From Rosa chinensis (taxonomy: Eukaryota > Streptophyta > Magnoliopsida > Rosales > Rosaceae), in the NCBI RefSeq assembly GCF_002994745.2, contig NC_037094.1:66712319-66776318 (forward strand): DNA of 64,000 nucleotides, written 5' to 3'. The notes beneath the pieces were generated by a model, which saw only the letters and a program-made list of their open reading frames with translations, did no database searches and had not been told where the DNA came from. Positions 10,863 through 21,699 of this stretch are shown here, one piece after another. Position 1 is the stretch's first letter. Every line of letters starts with the position of its first letter. Made by a program: the position numbers and the translations under genes.

Positions 10863-13059
10863 AATTGTGAAAATCCTGAACGATTAGAACAACTAATCGA
10901 GGAAATGAAAGAATTCAAAATCAGAAAGACAAGAAAAGTCTTTCCTTATCAAGATATTGAAATGGAAGAATGAGAAAGCTCCAGAACTTTCATTAGCAGA
11001 GAAAAAGAAAAAGTAAAACTCCCATTTCAGAAAGCCCCCACGGGTAAAAAAGGGGAAAGAAATTCCCAAAGATTTGTCCCAGAGGACAATCTGCCAAGAG
11101 TTCCGATCACGAACTATGGCATCTGGTTAAATCTAGACAAGAGTCTAGACAAAAGAAAAACCATTGACCAATGGGTAGATAGCCTGATGATGGCTTCTGC
11201 ACTTACCCTTGGTAAATTTGAAGCACCAGATTTGCAGGTATACTATGAAACTACCCTTACTGGAGTAGCAAAAAAGTACTACCTATCCTTCAAAGAAACA
11301 GCCAGAGGAAGAGACTGGCTTGAAGAAATCAAAAATTCCAAGTCTCCGTATGATTTTGCAGTACCCCTGTACGATCAGTTCTGTGGAGATCTTTCAAATC
11401 TGAGTGAAAAAGCCAAAGAAACGGCAAAATCGAATATCTATGCTCTCAAAATCTGTGACATGAGATATTTCGAAGAATACCTGAATGAGTTTCAGGAATA
11501 TTACTGTACAATTGGTGAACTAGAAAATACTGATCTAGTTAATCTGTTGCACAGAAAACTCCCTGAACCATGGAGAACAGCTGTGAGAGAAAGCATAGCT
11601 GAAAAACCAATTGAAAGATTTTCAGTTGGAGGAATTGCCGACAGAATCCGGCAATTACTGAAAGAACAATGCAAAGCCAATCTTAGAGCTAAGATGGCCA
11701 AGAAACAACTCAAAGGAGTTGAAAATTTCTGTTATGGAATACTAGATATGCCCACAAACTGGGGATGTCAAGAATCTAAATTCCACAGAAAAAAGAAAGA
11801 AAAATATTACTCTAAAAGATTCAAAAAGAGTAATCAAAAAAGGGATTGGAAATTCAAGAAAAGTTCCAATTACAAGAAACAAAAGGATGAAGATCCAAAA
11901 AAGAAATTCTTCAAGAAAAATAAGAATACTCATCAGCATAAACTAGGGCTGGGATTGGGCCCGGCCCGTGTAAAATTTATAGAGCCCGGACCCGGACCGA
12001 AATTTTCGGGCCGGGCCTAAATAATATTTTTTCAGTTTTAGGACCGAGTTGGGCCCGGACCGTTTTTTTCGGGCCGGGTTTTCGGGCCCAAAAGGCTAAC
12101 AAAAAAAAAAGGAAAAGAAAACAACAGATCTTGCTCCGAAGCCACAGCTCAGCTTTGTCCTCCAATCGGCATAGCTATAGAAAAAGTGAAAAACTGGAGA
12201 GAGACCGAGAGAGAGAGAGAGAAAGAAATTTTGGGGATCAGATCTACAATTGATCTTATGGGGAAGGAGGGCTAGGGACCAGGGAGAGAAGAGAAAAGAA
12301 AAGAAAAAAAGACAATGGACTGAAAAAAAGAGAAGAATAATAAGATAAGAAGAGAGAAGAAAAAAATTAGTGGGGAGGGAGGAACAAGAAGAGACGGGAA
12401 AGAATGAAGAAAGAAAAAAGAAGAAAGAAGAAAGAAGAAAGAATAAAGAAGAGAGAGAAGAAGAGAGTCCAGATTCGAAGAGAGTAAAAACATGAGTAAT
12501 TGAAGAGAAAGAAGAGAGAGAAGAAGAGAGTCCAGAAAGGAGGAAGAGAGGAGAATAAAAAAGTAAAAAATTAAACAACTCTGAAGAGAGAGAAGAAGAG
12601 AGTCCAGAAAAAGAGGAAGAGAGGAGAATAAAAAAGTAAAAAACTAAACAACTAAGAAGACAGAGAAGCAGAGAGTCCAGAAAAAGAGGGAGAGAGAATA
12701 ATAAAAAACTAAACAAATATACTCACTATACATCAGTTCGGGCCTTCGGGCTTTTTTTTTTTTAACTTTTAAGGACCGAGCCCGGCCCGTTATATAATGT
12801 TTTCGGGCCGGGTCTTAAAAAATTGTCAAATTTTTTTAAAGGGCCCGGACCGTTCGGGCCGGTCCCGGGTCGGTTCCGGGCCGGGTTTCGGGTTTTCGGG
12901 CTAAATTCCCAGCCCTAGCATAAACAACCAAGCAAGAAAGCTTGCAGATGTTGGTTATGTAAAGCTGAAGGGCACTATGCCAATGAATGCCCTGAAAAGG
13001 GTAAAAGATCTACTAAAGCTCTCTTCAAAGAATATGAGCAAATAGTAGAGGTAGCAAAC
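10863..13059 (+). pseudogene. Endogenous pararetrovirus coat-protein region, split by a hAT MITE
   Basis: The frame of the movement-protein region continues here. It carries an α-helical capsid-like segment (11187 to about 11720), then a very basic Lys/Arg-rich stretch, where a 974-bp hAT MITE interrupts it at 11944. Just beyond the second target-site duplication lies a CCHC zinc knuckle (CWLC-x4-H-x4-C, 12940-12985), the RNA-binding hallmark of caulimovirid coat proteins. MITE plus duplication add 982 bases, which is 1 mod 3. That exactly explains the frame change between the two halves. A TGA at 10971-10973 is an additional break. Capsid assembly is the inferred role of the ancestral protein. 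Confidence 0.75.
11944..12917. mobile_element. hAT-type MITE inside the viral coat-protein region
   Basis: It is bounded by an 8-bp target duplication GCATAAAC (11936-11943 and 12918-12925, perfect) and by inverted ends TAGGGCTGGGA / TCCCAGCCCTA. Subterminal regions are rich in GGGCCCGG/CCGGGCC motifs in both orientations, usual for plant hAT MITEs. The core (about 12180-12700) is a GA/GAA-rich tract with 60-80-bp imperfect repeats around GAGAGAGAAGAAGAGAGTCC. No transposase is encoded. Confidence 0.9.
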
Positions 13060-15381
13060 ATGAAAGGCTACGAAATAGCCTATTCTGATGATGAAGATGA
13101 TGACAGGTCAGTCTACTCTGCCTGGTCGGAGGAAGAAGAATCATCAGAAGAGTTTGAGACAGATTCTGAAGTAGAGTACTTCGAATCCAGACAAATGAAT
13201 GTGTTGAGAATCAAAAACTGGGAAGAAAGCAAGACAGAATCATTAATATCTTCTTATCAGGTGAACCCTGGTACATTCGTTTGTGACTACTGCTTATGTC
13301 ACGAAAAGAATGGTCTCCCTATGTTCTGTGAAGAGTCTAAGAAGACTTATCACAAAGAATGCTTCATAGCTGAAGCAAGAAGAAAAACCAAGAACGGCCT
13401 GGTCAGCCAATTGGTTGAACAAGAATATGAAGAATATTTCTCTGAACAAAAAGAGAAAGAAGAAGAAAAAAAGGTAGAAACTCTGTTCCAAAAAATTAGG
13501 GAACCTTCTCCCCCTTCCTTAAAAAAGGAAGAAATTGTCGATGAAGAAAAAATCGATGAAAATTTTGAACTGGTTGAAATACCAGAAAATGTTGAACTGG
13601 TAAAACCACCAGAAACTGTTCATCTCTTAGAACGACAAGAGATAGCTGTGGCAGCGGATACTAAAACATGGGATCTACTTGGCGAACCATCCGGCAAGTT
13701 TGATTACAAGGTCAGATATGATCCTCCGTCATGGTTTAGTGATCCAGACAGCAAGAAGATAATTCCTACAGGTTGGGATGATGATATAGACAAATCACCC
13801 ACTCAGGAAGATGTTCCAGAAGAATGTAAACCATTCATTCCTCAGGAACAAGCTCCGGAAAATGAGCTTCATCAATTGAAGGTCGTCTCTACCAGTAGAT
13901 ACAGCAACTACATAGAGATTGGACTCAAATTCCCGAATCACAGGAAATATCATCTACATGCCTTTGTAGACAATGGATCGGGATTTACTGTTTCAAAGAG
14001 ATTTGCAATTCCAGATGAACTCTGGAAAGAAGATAAGAAAAAGTCAGCTACTGGTGTTACATTTGATGGAAGCCATCTCACCATGAAGAAAGTAGCAAAA
14101 AATGTTCATATCACCATCGGTGGAGGAACATTCATCATCCAGAATGTTTGGCAATCTGAAGGCCAAGGTTCTGATTTCTTGTTGGGAAATGATTTCATTC
14201 TCCAACAACGATTCATTCAGGATGAAGAAGCGATAGGCTTCAGGAAAGGAGAACGGGTGTTCTGGGCAGACCGACTCACACAAGCAAAAAGTGTGGTAGG
14301 TCCCGGTTTTACTACTCAGTATCAGAGATCGCAACAAAATAGTGGTGATCTTACCCCCTACAAACCCAAATTTCAACCCATACTCCAAATCAAGCAACAA
14401 GAAGAATTGCTTGTTGAAGAAACTTCTGAAGAAGAAGAAGAGGAAGAAGAAACTAGTAAAGATGAAGAAGCTAGTTTCATCCATGAGCACAACCTCAAGC
14501 ACTTTCAGAACAAGCTTGAGTCTCAACAAATTCCCACTCTTGAAAAAATCAAGAAACTACTCGAGCAGAATGTGGATACAAATCCTCAAAAGTTTTGGAA
14601 AAAAGACCCAGTGGTCTGTGAATTGAGATTGCATGACATGAACGCTATCTGCCATGTCAAAGCCATTCCTCAGTATAAAGAGGAAGATCAGAAAGAATTC
14701 AGAAGTGATATTGAAGATCTCCTGAAGAAGAGATTAATTCAACCTTCCACTAGCCCTCATCATGCTCCAGCATTCTACGTGAGAAATCATGCAGAAAACC
14801 TACGAGGAAAAGCTAGAATGGTTATTGACTACAGAGACGTCAATAAGAAGACTGTCAAAGACGGTTATCAAATTGCTCAAATAAGAGTACTGATCAACCA
14901 GCTCAGAGGAGCTAAAGTCTTTTCGAAATTCGATGCAAAGTCGGGTTTCTGGCAGGTCAAGATGCATCCTGAGAGCATACCTCTCACTGCATTTGGAACA
15001 CCACAAGGCCATTATGAATGGTTAGTAATGCCCTTTGGTCTAAAGCAAGCTCCCTCAATCTTCCAAAGAAAGATGGACAACATATTCAAGCATGTGGCGG
15101 AGTTCTGTGTCGTCTACATAGATGACATCCTGGTCTTCTCCAAAAACAGAGAAGAACACATGAGACACCTCCATGAGGTAGTAAAGCTGATAGTTCAGCA
15201 TGGGATTATCTTAGGAGAAAAGAAAATCTTCTTTATCCTCGATGAAGTTGATTTCCTAGGAATTAACATCAAGAATGGAGTCATAAAACTCCAACCTCAT
15301 ATCCTTGAGAAGATCTGGAAATTTCCAGATAGAATTCCTGATGCTAAGAGTCTAGAGAGATTCCTTGGTGTCATAAACTAA
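13060..15381 (+). pseudogene. Endogenous pararetrovirus protease and reverse transcriptase region
   Basis: A 773-codon frame. The first 130 residues are acidic and contain a second Cys/His cluster (C-x2-C-x-C, then C, H, C, about 13285-13370), distinct from the zinc knuckle. Around 13950-14180 is a retropepsin-like aspartic protease, but the active site reads D-N-G-S rather than the usual DTG/DSG. From about 14640 the reverse transcriptase is clear, with LTAFGTPQGHYEW, MPFGLKQAPS and catalytic YIDD near 15117-15128. The frame stops at a TAA (15379-15381) and resumes in the same frame, so this is a nonsense mutation between RT and RNase H. It would replicate viral DNA from pregenomic RNA. Confidence 0.85.
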
Positions 15382-17235
15382 AGGAGAGATTTTATTCCCA
15401 AAATCTCGGGGTTAACAGCGATGTTATCTCCTAAGACAAGTTCCAAAAGAAAATGGAACTTCACAGAAGATGATGAAAAGATCGTGAAGCAGATAAAAAA
15501 TCTCTGCAAAAACCTCCCTCCTCTTCAACAACCAGAAGAGAATGATGAAATTATCCTCCAGACAGATGCGAGCGATAACTATTGGTCCGGTGTGGTTCTG
15601 GCAAAAACGCCTGGAACTAACATTGAAAAGATCTGCAAATTTTGTAGCGGCAAGTTCAGCCCTGCAGAATTGAATTATCCCACAGGGGAAAAAGAAATTT
15701 TGGCTATCAAGAAAACAATTTTAAATTCTCCAGCTTTTCTTGGAAAACCCTTTACTGTCCGCACCGATTGTGCCAGAGTAAAGAATTTCAAAAATTTCAA
15801 ACTTGATAAAGCTGCTGATAGAGGAAGATTAGCAAACTGGCAATTATTTCTTAACCAATATGATTATAATGTTGAATTAATTGCAGGAAACAAGAATTAT
15901 CTTCCAGACGCATTGACCAGGGAAATGGCAATGTTCAGCCAGAAAGAAGACGACGAAGGTCGTAATCCCAGAAGCAGAAGGACTGGGAAAGAACATGAAC
16001 TTCAAGAAGATCCTATGGAAACCAAAGAAAAGGTTCTTAAAAGGTTTCTGCTAAGTCCTAAAGGACTAGCCTTAACTGATCAATCCCAGGGTAAAGGATT
16101 GGCTAGCCCGTCTCAAACGGCAGACGGTAAAGGCTCATCAAGACCGTTGACGGCTGCTGCTTTGCCAAAAAGCAGACCAACTCCAACTGGAGTTATAAAT
16201 GTTTTTAATTATGAATTAAGAACTTTTGACACTCCTGTATTCAGAACTGGCAGGAGACTAGCTTATCACCAGAAGGCAATCCTAGACAATCTCTTATTTG
16301 CCTTTCAAGAAAGAAGCAGTGGTCTAATGTTCCCGGCACTCTTTGCACTAGCTGAAGAACTATATGAGAATGCCAGACCACAATTTGAAGAAAGTCAGAT
16401 CCAGCAGAGTGCTGCAAGAAAAGAAAAAATTCTCTTCCTTGAAAGTCCAGAAAGTGCTAGGGTTCCTGTCATGGCACTTAATGAATCAGACTGGCATGAA
16501 TTCCATAGTCTGATAGGAAGACATAATCCAGAAGACCTGGTTCCTCCAACTCTCTTTATCGTTTCAGGTCCTTACGTTGGAAGATACCTGGTTAATGTTC
16601 AGAGTGAACATCCTCAAGAACACAAGCTTTGGCTTGTTGAAAATGGTTTTGTCCATAATCTGTGGACTAAAACAAATGATGATCTAAAAGGTTTGCCGCC
16701 TATCATTGTCAATACAGTCAAAAATATAAGAAAAAATGACTGTACGCTTCGACTGAAGTTCAGATCCACTCCTCCAGAATGGATCCATAAGGCAAACGGT
16801 GAAGTTGAATATATTCCTCCTCATCATTATGTAAGAATTATTCAAAGGAAATATCTTCAACCAGCCTGTGTAGGGTACAATGGCCAACCAAACTCAAGCA
16901 TCCCGTGGATGAAGGCCATGACTCTAGAATATATCAAAAAGATCATCTCTGAAGATACCTACAATACCTTCCTGGCAGCAGGAGAGAAAACTATCATCAC
17001 TGCTTACGATCATCCTGACGTAGTCAGCAGTGACTTGTTCTTATCTCTTACCAGAAAAGAGATAGATTCGACACTGGCATGCTTACGATGGGTGGAAAAA
17101 CTTGAAACTGACAACCACTACAAGATGTATGTTGATACAGATGTCGAAGACAATGCAACAACAGTAAGGATGGCCCAGGCAGATAACGACTCGTTTGTCC
17201 TTGGTCACAATTCAGAAACCGACGAAAATATGTGA
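15382..17235 (+). pseudogene. Endogenous pararetrovirus RNase H plus long C-terminal extension
   Basis: Same frame as the reverse transcriptase, open from the TAA at 15379-15381 to the TGA at 17233-17235. RNase H occupies about 15560-15930, with QTDASD, GEKEILAIKK, RTDC and the terminal NYLPDALTRE. About 430 further residues follow. A Ser/Thr/Pro/Lys-rich linker ends near 16190, and then comes a well-composed, apparently globular region to 17235 with no stop. I recognise no integrase, chromodomain or transactivator motif there. Downstream come the viral promoter region and leader. The extension could be a fused version of the separate downstream ORF present in some genera; this is inference. 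Confidence 0.75.
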
Positions 17236-17447
17236 AGCAGCAGGTGTAGAAAACACCGAAAGTCCTTTTGGATTTTTCCCAAAAGTGACTTTTGCTTTTC
17301 AAAAAGCAGGTGAAAAATATTTCACCTAAAGGAATCTGCTTTTCCCTCGGCCGACCTCCACCAGCAGGAGCACTAAGGAAAGCAGGAAATCACGGAGTCG
17401 TTCTGTACATTTTTGTTGTTTTGAATTGTAATTTGAGTTCCGCTCCC

Positions 17448-17454
17448 TATATAA
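17448..17454 (+). promoter_or_regulatory. TATA box of the endogenous pararetrovirus (35S-like position)
   Basis: TATATAA followed by GGAGC lies about 215 bases downstream of the polyprotein stop, the place expected for the promoter of the pregenomic RNA in caulimovirids. Leader-like AT-rich sequence follows. Confidence 0.6.
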
Positions 17455-17600
17455 GGAGCTTTAGCTTCCCTTAGAAGGCATTCGAAAATTTCCATATCAG
17501 TTCATATTAGTTCTAGTAGCAGAGTGATTTTTCCTTCCTGTCTGTGTGAAGAAGTGTGCTTTAATTCCAAGTAAGTACTGTAATCATTCTTATGGATAGC

Positions 17601-17622
17601 TAAACAGCTTCTTAGCTGTTTA
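17601..17622 (+). other. Perfect 9-bp hairpin in the viral leader
   Basis: TAAACAGCT, loop TCTT, AGCTGTTTA. It lies about 150 bases after the TATA box, so within the predicted pregenomic RNA leader, a region that is usually structured in this virus family. Confidence 0.5.
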
Positions 17623-18389
17623 CCTGAGAATGAGGCTCTGAAATTTTAGCTTTGTAATTATGTTTATATAAATAATTTCAGTGTGTTCACCCACTTCATC
17701 AGTTTTTAAGTTAGCAAGTCAAGTTTTCTGTTATGTTCTTATCTTTAATCATGTGTTCAGCCAGTATCTTATACTTTCTTTAAAGTTCAGAATTCCTGGT
17801 TTTTTTTTGAAAAAACTTGCCACAGCTTAGGATAGAAACAAGCAGCAGTGATTCCGCCTGTTAAAGTAACCGTTAGGCAGGAGGCCGTTAGGTGAAAAAC
17901 TTGGGCATGTTGAAGGCTAGTTTTGTTTTTCTCAGAAGTTGGAACAGGATTTTCTAAGAAAAAAGTGAGTTTTGGACCCAAAAGTCAGCATAGGATACAC
18001 TAGGCACTACTTTAAAAAGACTACCCTTATGAGTCTTTTCACCTAAAAGTTGTGTAAATGGGCAAAATACAAAGATGTTGGATTGATTGGGCAAAATACC
18101 ATGAGTTTTTGGGCAAACGGGCACAACCCCGTTTTATCTCAGTACTAATCCTCCCAAACGTGTGTACTGAAAAGAAAATCCTGCTCACCGTGGGTCAATA
18201 TACTGTTGAAATGTCACCAATATTAGAAAGTTCTATTGCCCCATTAAAGATTATCTTTCTTTTTCTTTCCTTTGTGGTGTTAACCGTAAACTCTCTCCCT
18301 CTCTCTCTCTCTGCCCTATTGTTTCTCCATCTCTCAAGTGTTGAAGAGAGCAGCAATCTCTTAAAATCAGACATGGTCTTCAAGACGGA

Positions 18390-18475
18390 TTGCCTTCAAT
18401 TATCTGTCGAGGATGAAGAATCAGTTTGCTGATGCATTGGCCACACTAGCTTCCATGATCAGTAGACGGTATTGA
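18390..18475 (+). pseudogene. Relic of a Ty3/Gypsy RNase H/integrase junction
   Basis: One frame here reads NYLSRMKNQFADALATLASM. This closely resembles a block common in Tat/Athila-lineage plant Gypsy polyproteins around the end of RNase H. A stop follows within five codons and I see no more of the element on either side. Very short, so only the family resemblance is claimed. Confidence 0.55.
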
Positions 18476-20964
18476 TATCCGAGTCGACAAATCGGATTGA
18501 AATTAGTTACAAGGGTTGGGTTGAAGAGAAATAGGAAAGGTTCGGTTTATTAATTTATGTGGTAGATCTGATATAACATTTGTGATTTTGCATTATGGAT
18601 TTGATGTAAGATTTTCTATTTTCTTGTACTTTGATGGGGTGGGAAGGGAAAAAGAAGAGGAGAGAGATTCAGCTGTTGCTGAAATTTTCATCGATTTTGG
18701 GAGAAAGTTTTGAGGAGAAGCATAGGTATGTGTTTGACTTGGGTTTCTTGTTGGTAGCGGAGGCACCGTCTCTGGGGTTGGACAGTATCTCAAATCTCAA
18801 AACCTTGATTGTAAGGTAAAAATCTCCCTTGGTAACATTATCCATATATTCATTTATTCGCCACCACTGCTTAACGCAATTACCCAATCGATCACTTTCT
18901 AATTTCCATTAACTATGTGGGGATACGGACTAGGGATAGAGGCTGATAATGTTATGGGCTCACGTAGGGTTGATGAAGATGCTGAACCCATTTTACAATA
19001 TGGACACAGCTAGAAGCCCGTTGCTTTCAATTTCTATAATTTAAGGTTTTCAGCTGATCCAAATTGGTAGAACTGTGTTGTTAGAAGTTGAGTCTCACTT
19101 TCAGCAGGTAACATTCGCTCTTTCCTCTTTTATGTTTTTGTAATGTTGTTTTTTTTCTCTAGGTTGTGCTCATCACTTATTTCGTCTCTGTTTCTGTTCT
19201 CTGATTTGTGTAAAATATATGTTGTTATTTGATGGTTGAGTTTGCTCTTATTTTTTTTATTTTATTTTTTTTGTATGTGCATGAGCTTATGCTATGGTTT
19301 TCTCTGGCCCTTTATTTATATACACATATACTGTACACACACACAATTGTAACTTGGCAGACTTGGAGACACTAAACTATGTAATCTGGATAGTGTTTTA
19401 AAATTGCAGAAATCACAAAGGTTTGCTGATATAATGCACGTGTGTTTCAAAATGACTCATTTACTTATTCTCGGCAAATGTTTTGGCCTCCATAACTTTT
19501 AAGTCTCTATAAGTTTGAATTATATCCTTTCACTGTTTTATTTATCATTTGTTTCTTATCCTGTGTAGTTGTTTGAATGTTTCTTCAGTTGAATTGTATC
19601 ATTGCAAAATAGGATAATCCTTTGTTTTAATCAAAGAATAGAGAATCTGGGGATGAATCAAAGATATCTTTTATGAGAGTTGTGAACAGAAAAGATTTAG
19701 TTATATTTAAGTTGAATGGATATTGCTTCCCCAAAAGTAGACAAATACAGTATATCTGTATATGGTATTCATCATTCATAAAATTTCTCAATGTATGAGA
19801 ACTGTACATAAAAGTTTTTTAACGGCAATTGACATACCACATAAATAGCTTTTTATTCATTAGACGTCTGTGTATAAACTGTATTAATTGTTTCTCTATG
19901 CTAAATGGAACTTGCATGTATTTCTCTAACTTTTGTTTTAGATGAATTCTATTTATGGTAGTCTACTGCTTGGTCTCATGTAGTGGTATTAAATCAATTG
20001 AAAGTAGTTCTGCTGTTTAGTATCAAGTTGCAGAAATTGAAGAAAGCAATGGTCCAGCTCTGGCTATAGTTCCCCATTGTAGGCTCAAATGCTTGGGATT
20101 GAGGAAATGTAAGCTTCCAAATTTTTAAAGAATTTCCGACTGTCTATTGAGGTACCTTATGAACTAATATCAGTTCCAGTATTCTGCAGGTTGAGAGACT
20201 AGAAGTTGGAGCATTCGTCTCTATAAGAGCAATTGGTCGCATTAATTTGCATCAAATTTGTGCAAGTGAGCCCGCGGGGCGGGGGGGGGGGGGGGGGCGG
20301 GGGGAACTGGACTGGGATATATGATATTCTGTCATAAAGTTACTCATACATGTAATTATTCTATTACAGGGGAAGAATCACCACTGGGTTTGCCTTTGAT
20401 GGGTCGATCGTTTATCACAAGGTCTTACTCTCAGTAAATTTGTACCAAGAACTATATTTAAAATGTGAAATGACTTATTGCTTCCCCCACTATAGTTTGT
20501 TTTAGTAGTCTCTATTCTCTGACAATGTGTAGGTTTGTCTTTGCAGCATTTCCAGGAAAAGAGGTTTATCATGAGCTAAATTTGATGGTTTAATGGGTTT
20601 GAGCTGTTAAACAGGCAGTACAATCTTTGCAAAGTAAGGTTCTTAAGTGGTTTATGTCATATATTCTACAGACTTTGCTGACTTCTTTTTATGTCATATA
20701 TCAAACCATTTAGGGGTTCAGAAAGGTTTACTGAGATGGTTCAAAGGATATCATTTGTTTTAAAGTTTATGAGCTGTGTAACATTCTTTATATTGTTTTC
20801 ATTTTATGTGATGTAGTTGTCCATTGAGGAGTAGAGGAGAATGCAGACATCATGCCTAGAATTAAGGTCTTTGCAGAATTTTCTTTTCTCATTAAGTGGT
20901 TTGATTAGAATTACTGTTATTGTATATTAATTTTAATTTTTTTTAAATTTGAAATATTGTCTGT
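18476..20964. other. AT-rich non-coding stretch
   Basis: No long open frame and no recognised protein motif on either strand. T-rich tracts and short AC and AT microsatellites occur. The last kilobase before the LINE holds a CACTA-like remnant. May be old degraded transposon sequence. Confidence 0.4.
20281..20304 (+). repeat. Poly-G tract
   Basis: Seventeen consecutive G, one C, then six G, preceded by GCGGGGC. Extremely unusual in this AT-rich setting. Either a true low-complexity tract with quadruplex potential or an assembly or sequencing artefact. Confidence 0.8.
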
Positions 20965-21223
20965 CACTATTTTTCTGATTGGTGGGTGTATTGTATATAT
21001 ACAATAAATAAATCATATTGCTTTTTAGTTATGGGACCCACAATTTGTAAGTCACCAAAAAAGTAATGGTGGTATCTTGGGTATATGTCACGGCATCAAT
21101 GGGCACCATTCAATAAATGGTAACTAGAGAGGTGTCTATTGCTCTTCAACACCATTGATTGGTGTCTATAGATTCAATACACACCATTGTTAATGGTGTT
21201 GTTAGGTCAGTTTTGTGGTAGTG
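20965..21223. mobile_element. Decayed CACTA-like MITE
   Basis: The right end reads TTTTGTGGTAGTG, the inverse of CACTACCACAAAA, and the left end starts CACTATTTTTCTG. The interior carries several inverted copies of ATGGTGT/ACACCAT, like the subterminal repeats of plant CACTA elements. No clear 3-bp target duplication was found, and the left inverted repeat is poor. Confidence 0.45.
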
Positions 21224-21699
21224 ACAATAATTTGTTATCCTAGTTTGCAGAACAAGTAATTGGATATGGTTGTGCAGTTCTTGTTCTCTTCCTATCACAT
21301 TAAGGAAACATAATTATAAATGGCCATACCTTGTTCCAGACTGAATAGGGATAAGAAGAGAGGTTGGAGAAAAAGATGATCGAAATCATAAATCTGTGAA
21401 GGAGTAGATCTGGATTGCTCAAGTATTGGTGTAAGAACAGGGTTATTAGATAATGTGACTGAACAACAGAGGTATCTTTGCATATCCTCGACTATTCCTT
21501 GAAAGAGAAGACGGTCCTCTTCTCTTGCCTATGTTTTGTTATACCCGGTTTATCTAGGAAATGTCTTGGGAGTTTTCTTCGTTGAAAGAAATGATGATTT
21601 GTTGGAATCATCTACAATCGAGAAGTAATTCATTTGTATACAAACATCTAGAATACCCTAAGCGACTGCACTAGTCGCCGCCACTGATCCTCCTTCTCC

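Larger units (their letters stand above)
9040..18050 (+). mobile_element. Endogenous pararetrovirus (Caulimoviridae-like), nearly full-length, decayed
   Basis: In order this contains a small coiled-coil ORF, an initiator-tRNA-Met primer-binding site, movement protein, coat protein with zinc knuckle, aspartic protease, reverse transcriptase, RNase H, a long C-terminal extension, then a TATA box and leader-like sequence. No integrase and no long terminal repeats were seen, which separates it from Ty3/Gypsy elements. Without the hAT insertion the unit is about 8 kb, the usual genome size of this family. Boundaries are approximate because no terminal repeat marks them. The ends look circularly permuted: the promoter and start of the leader lie at the right, while the primer site lies at the left. 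Three in-frame stops and one transposon insertion make it non-functional as it stands. Genus is undetermined. Confidence 0.85.

Noticed and set aside
12096..12716. Long antisense open frame of Ser/Leu/Phe-rich protein
   Set aside because: It is the complement of the GA-rich tract inside the hAT MITE; composition alone explains the absence of stops.
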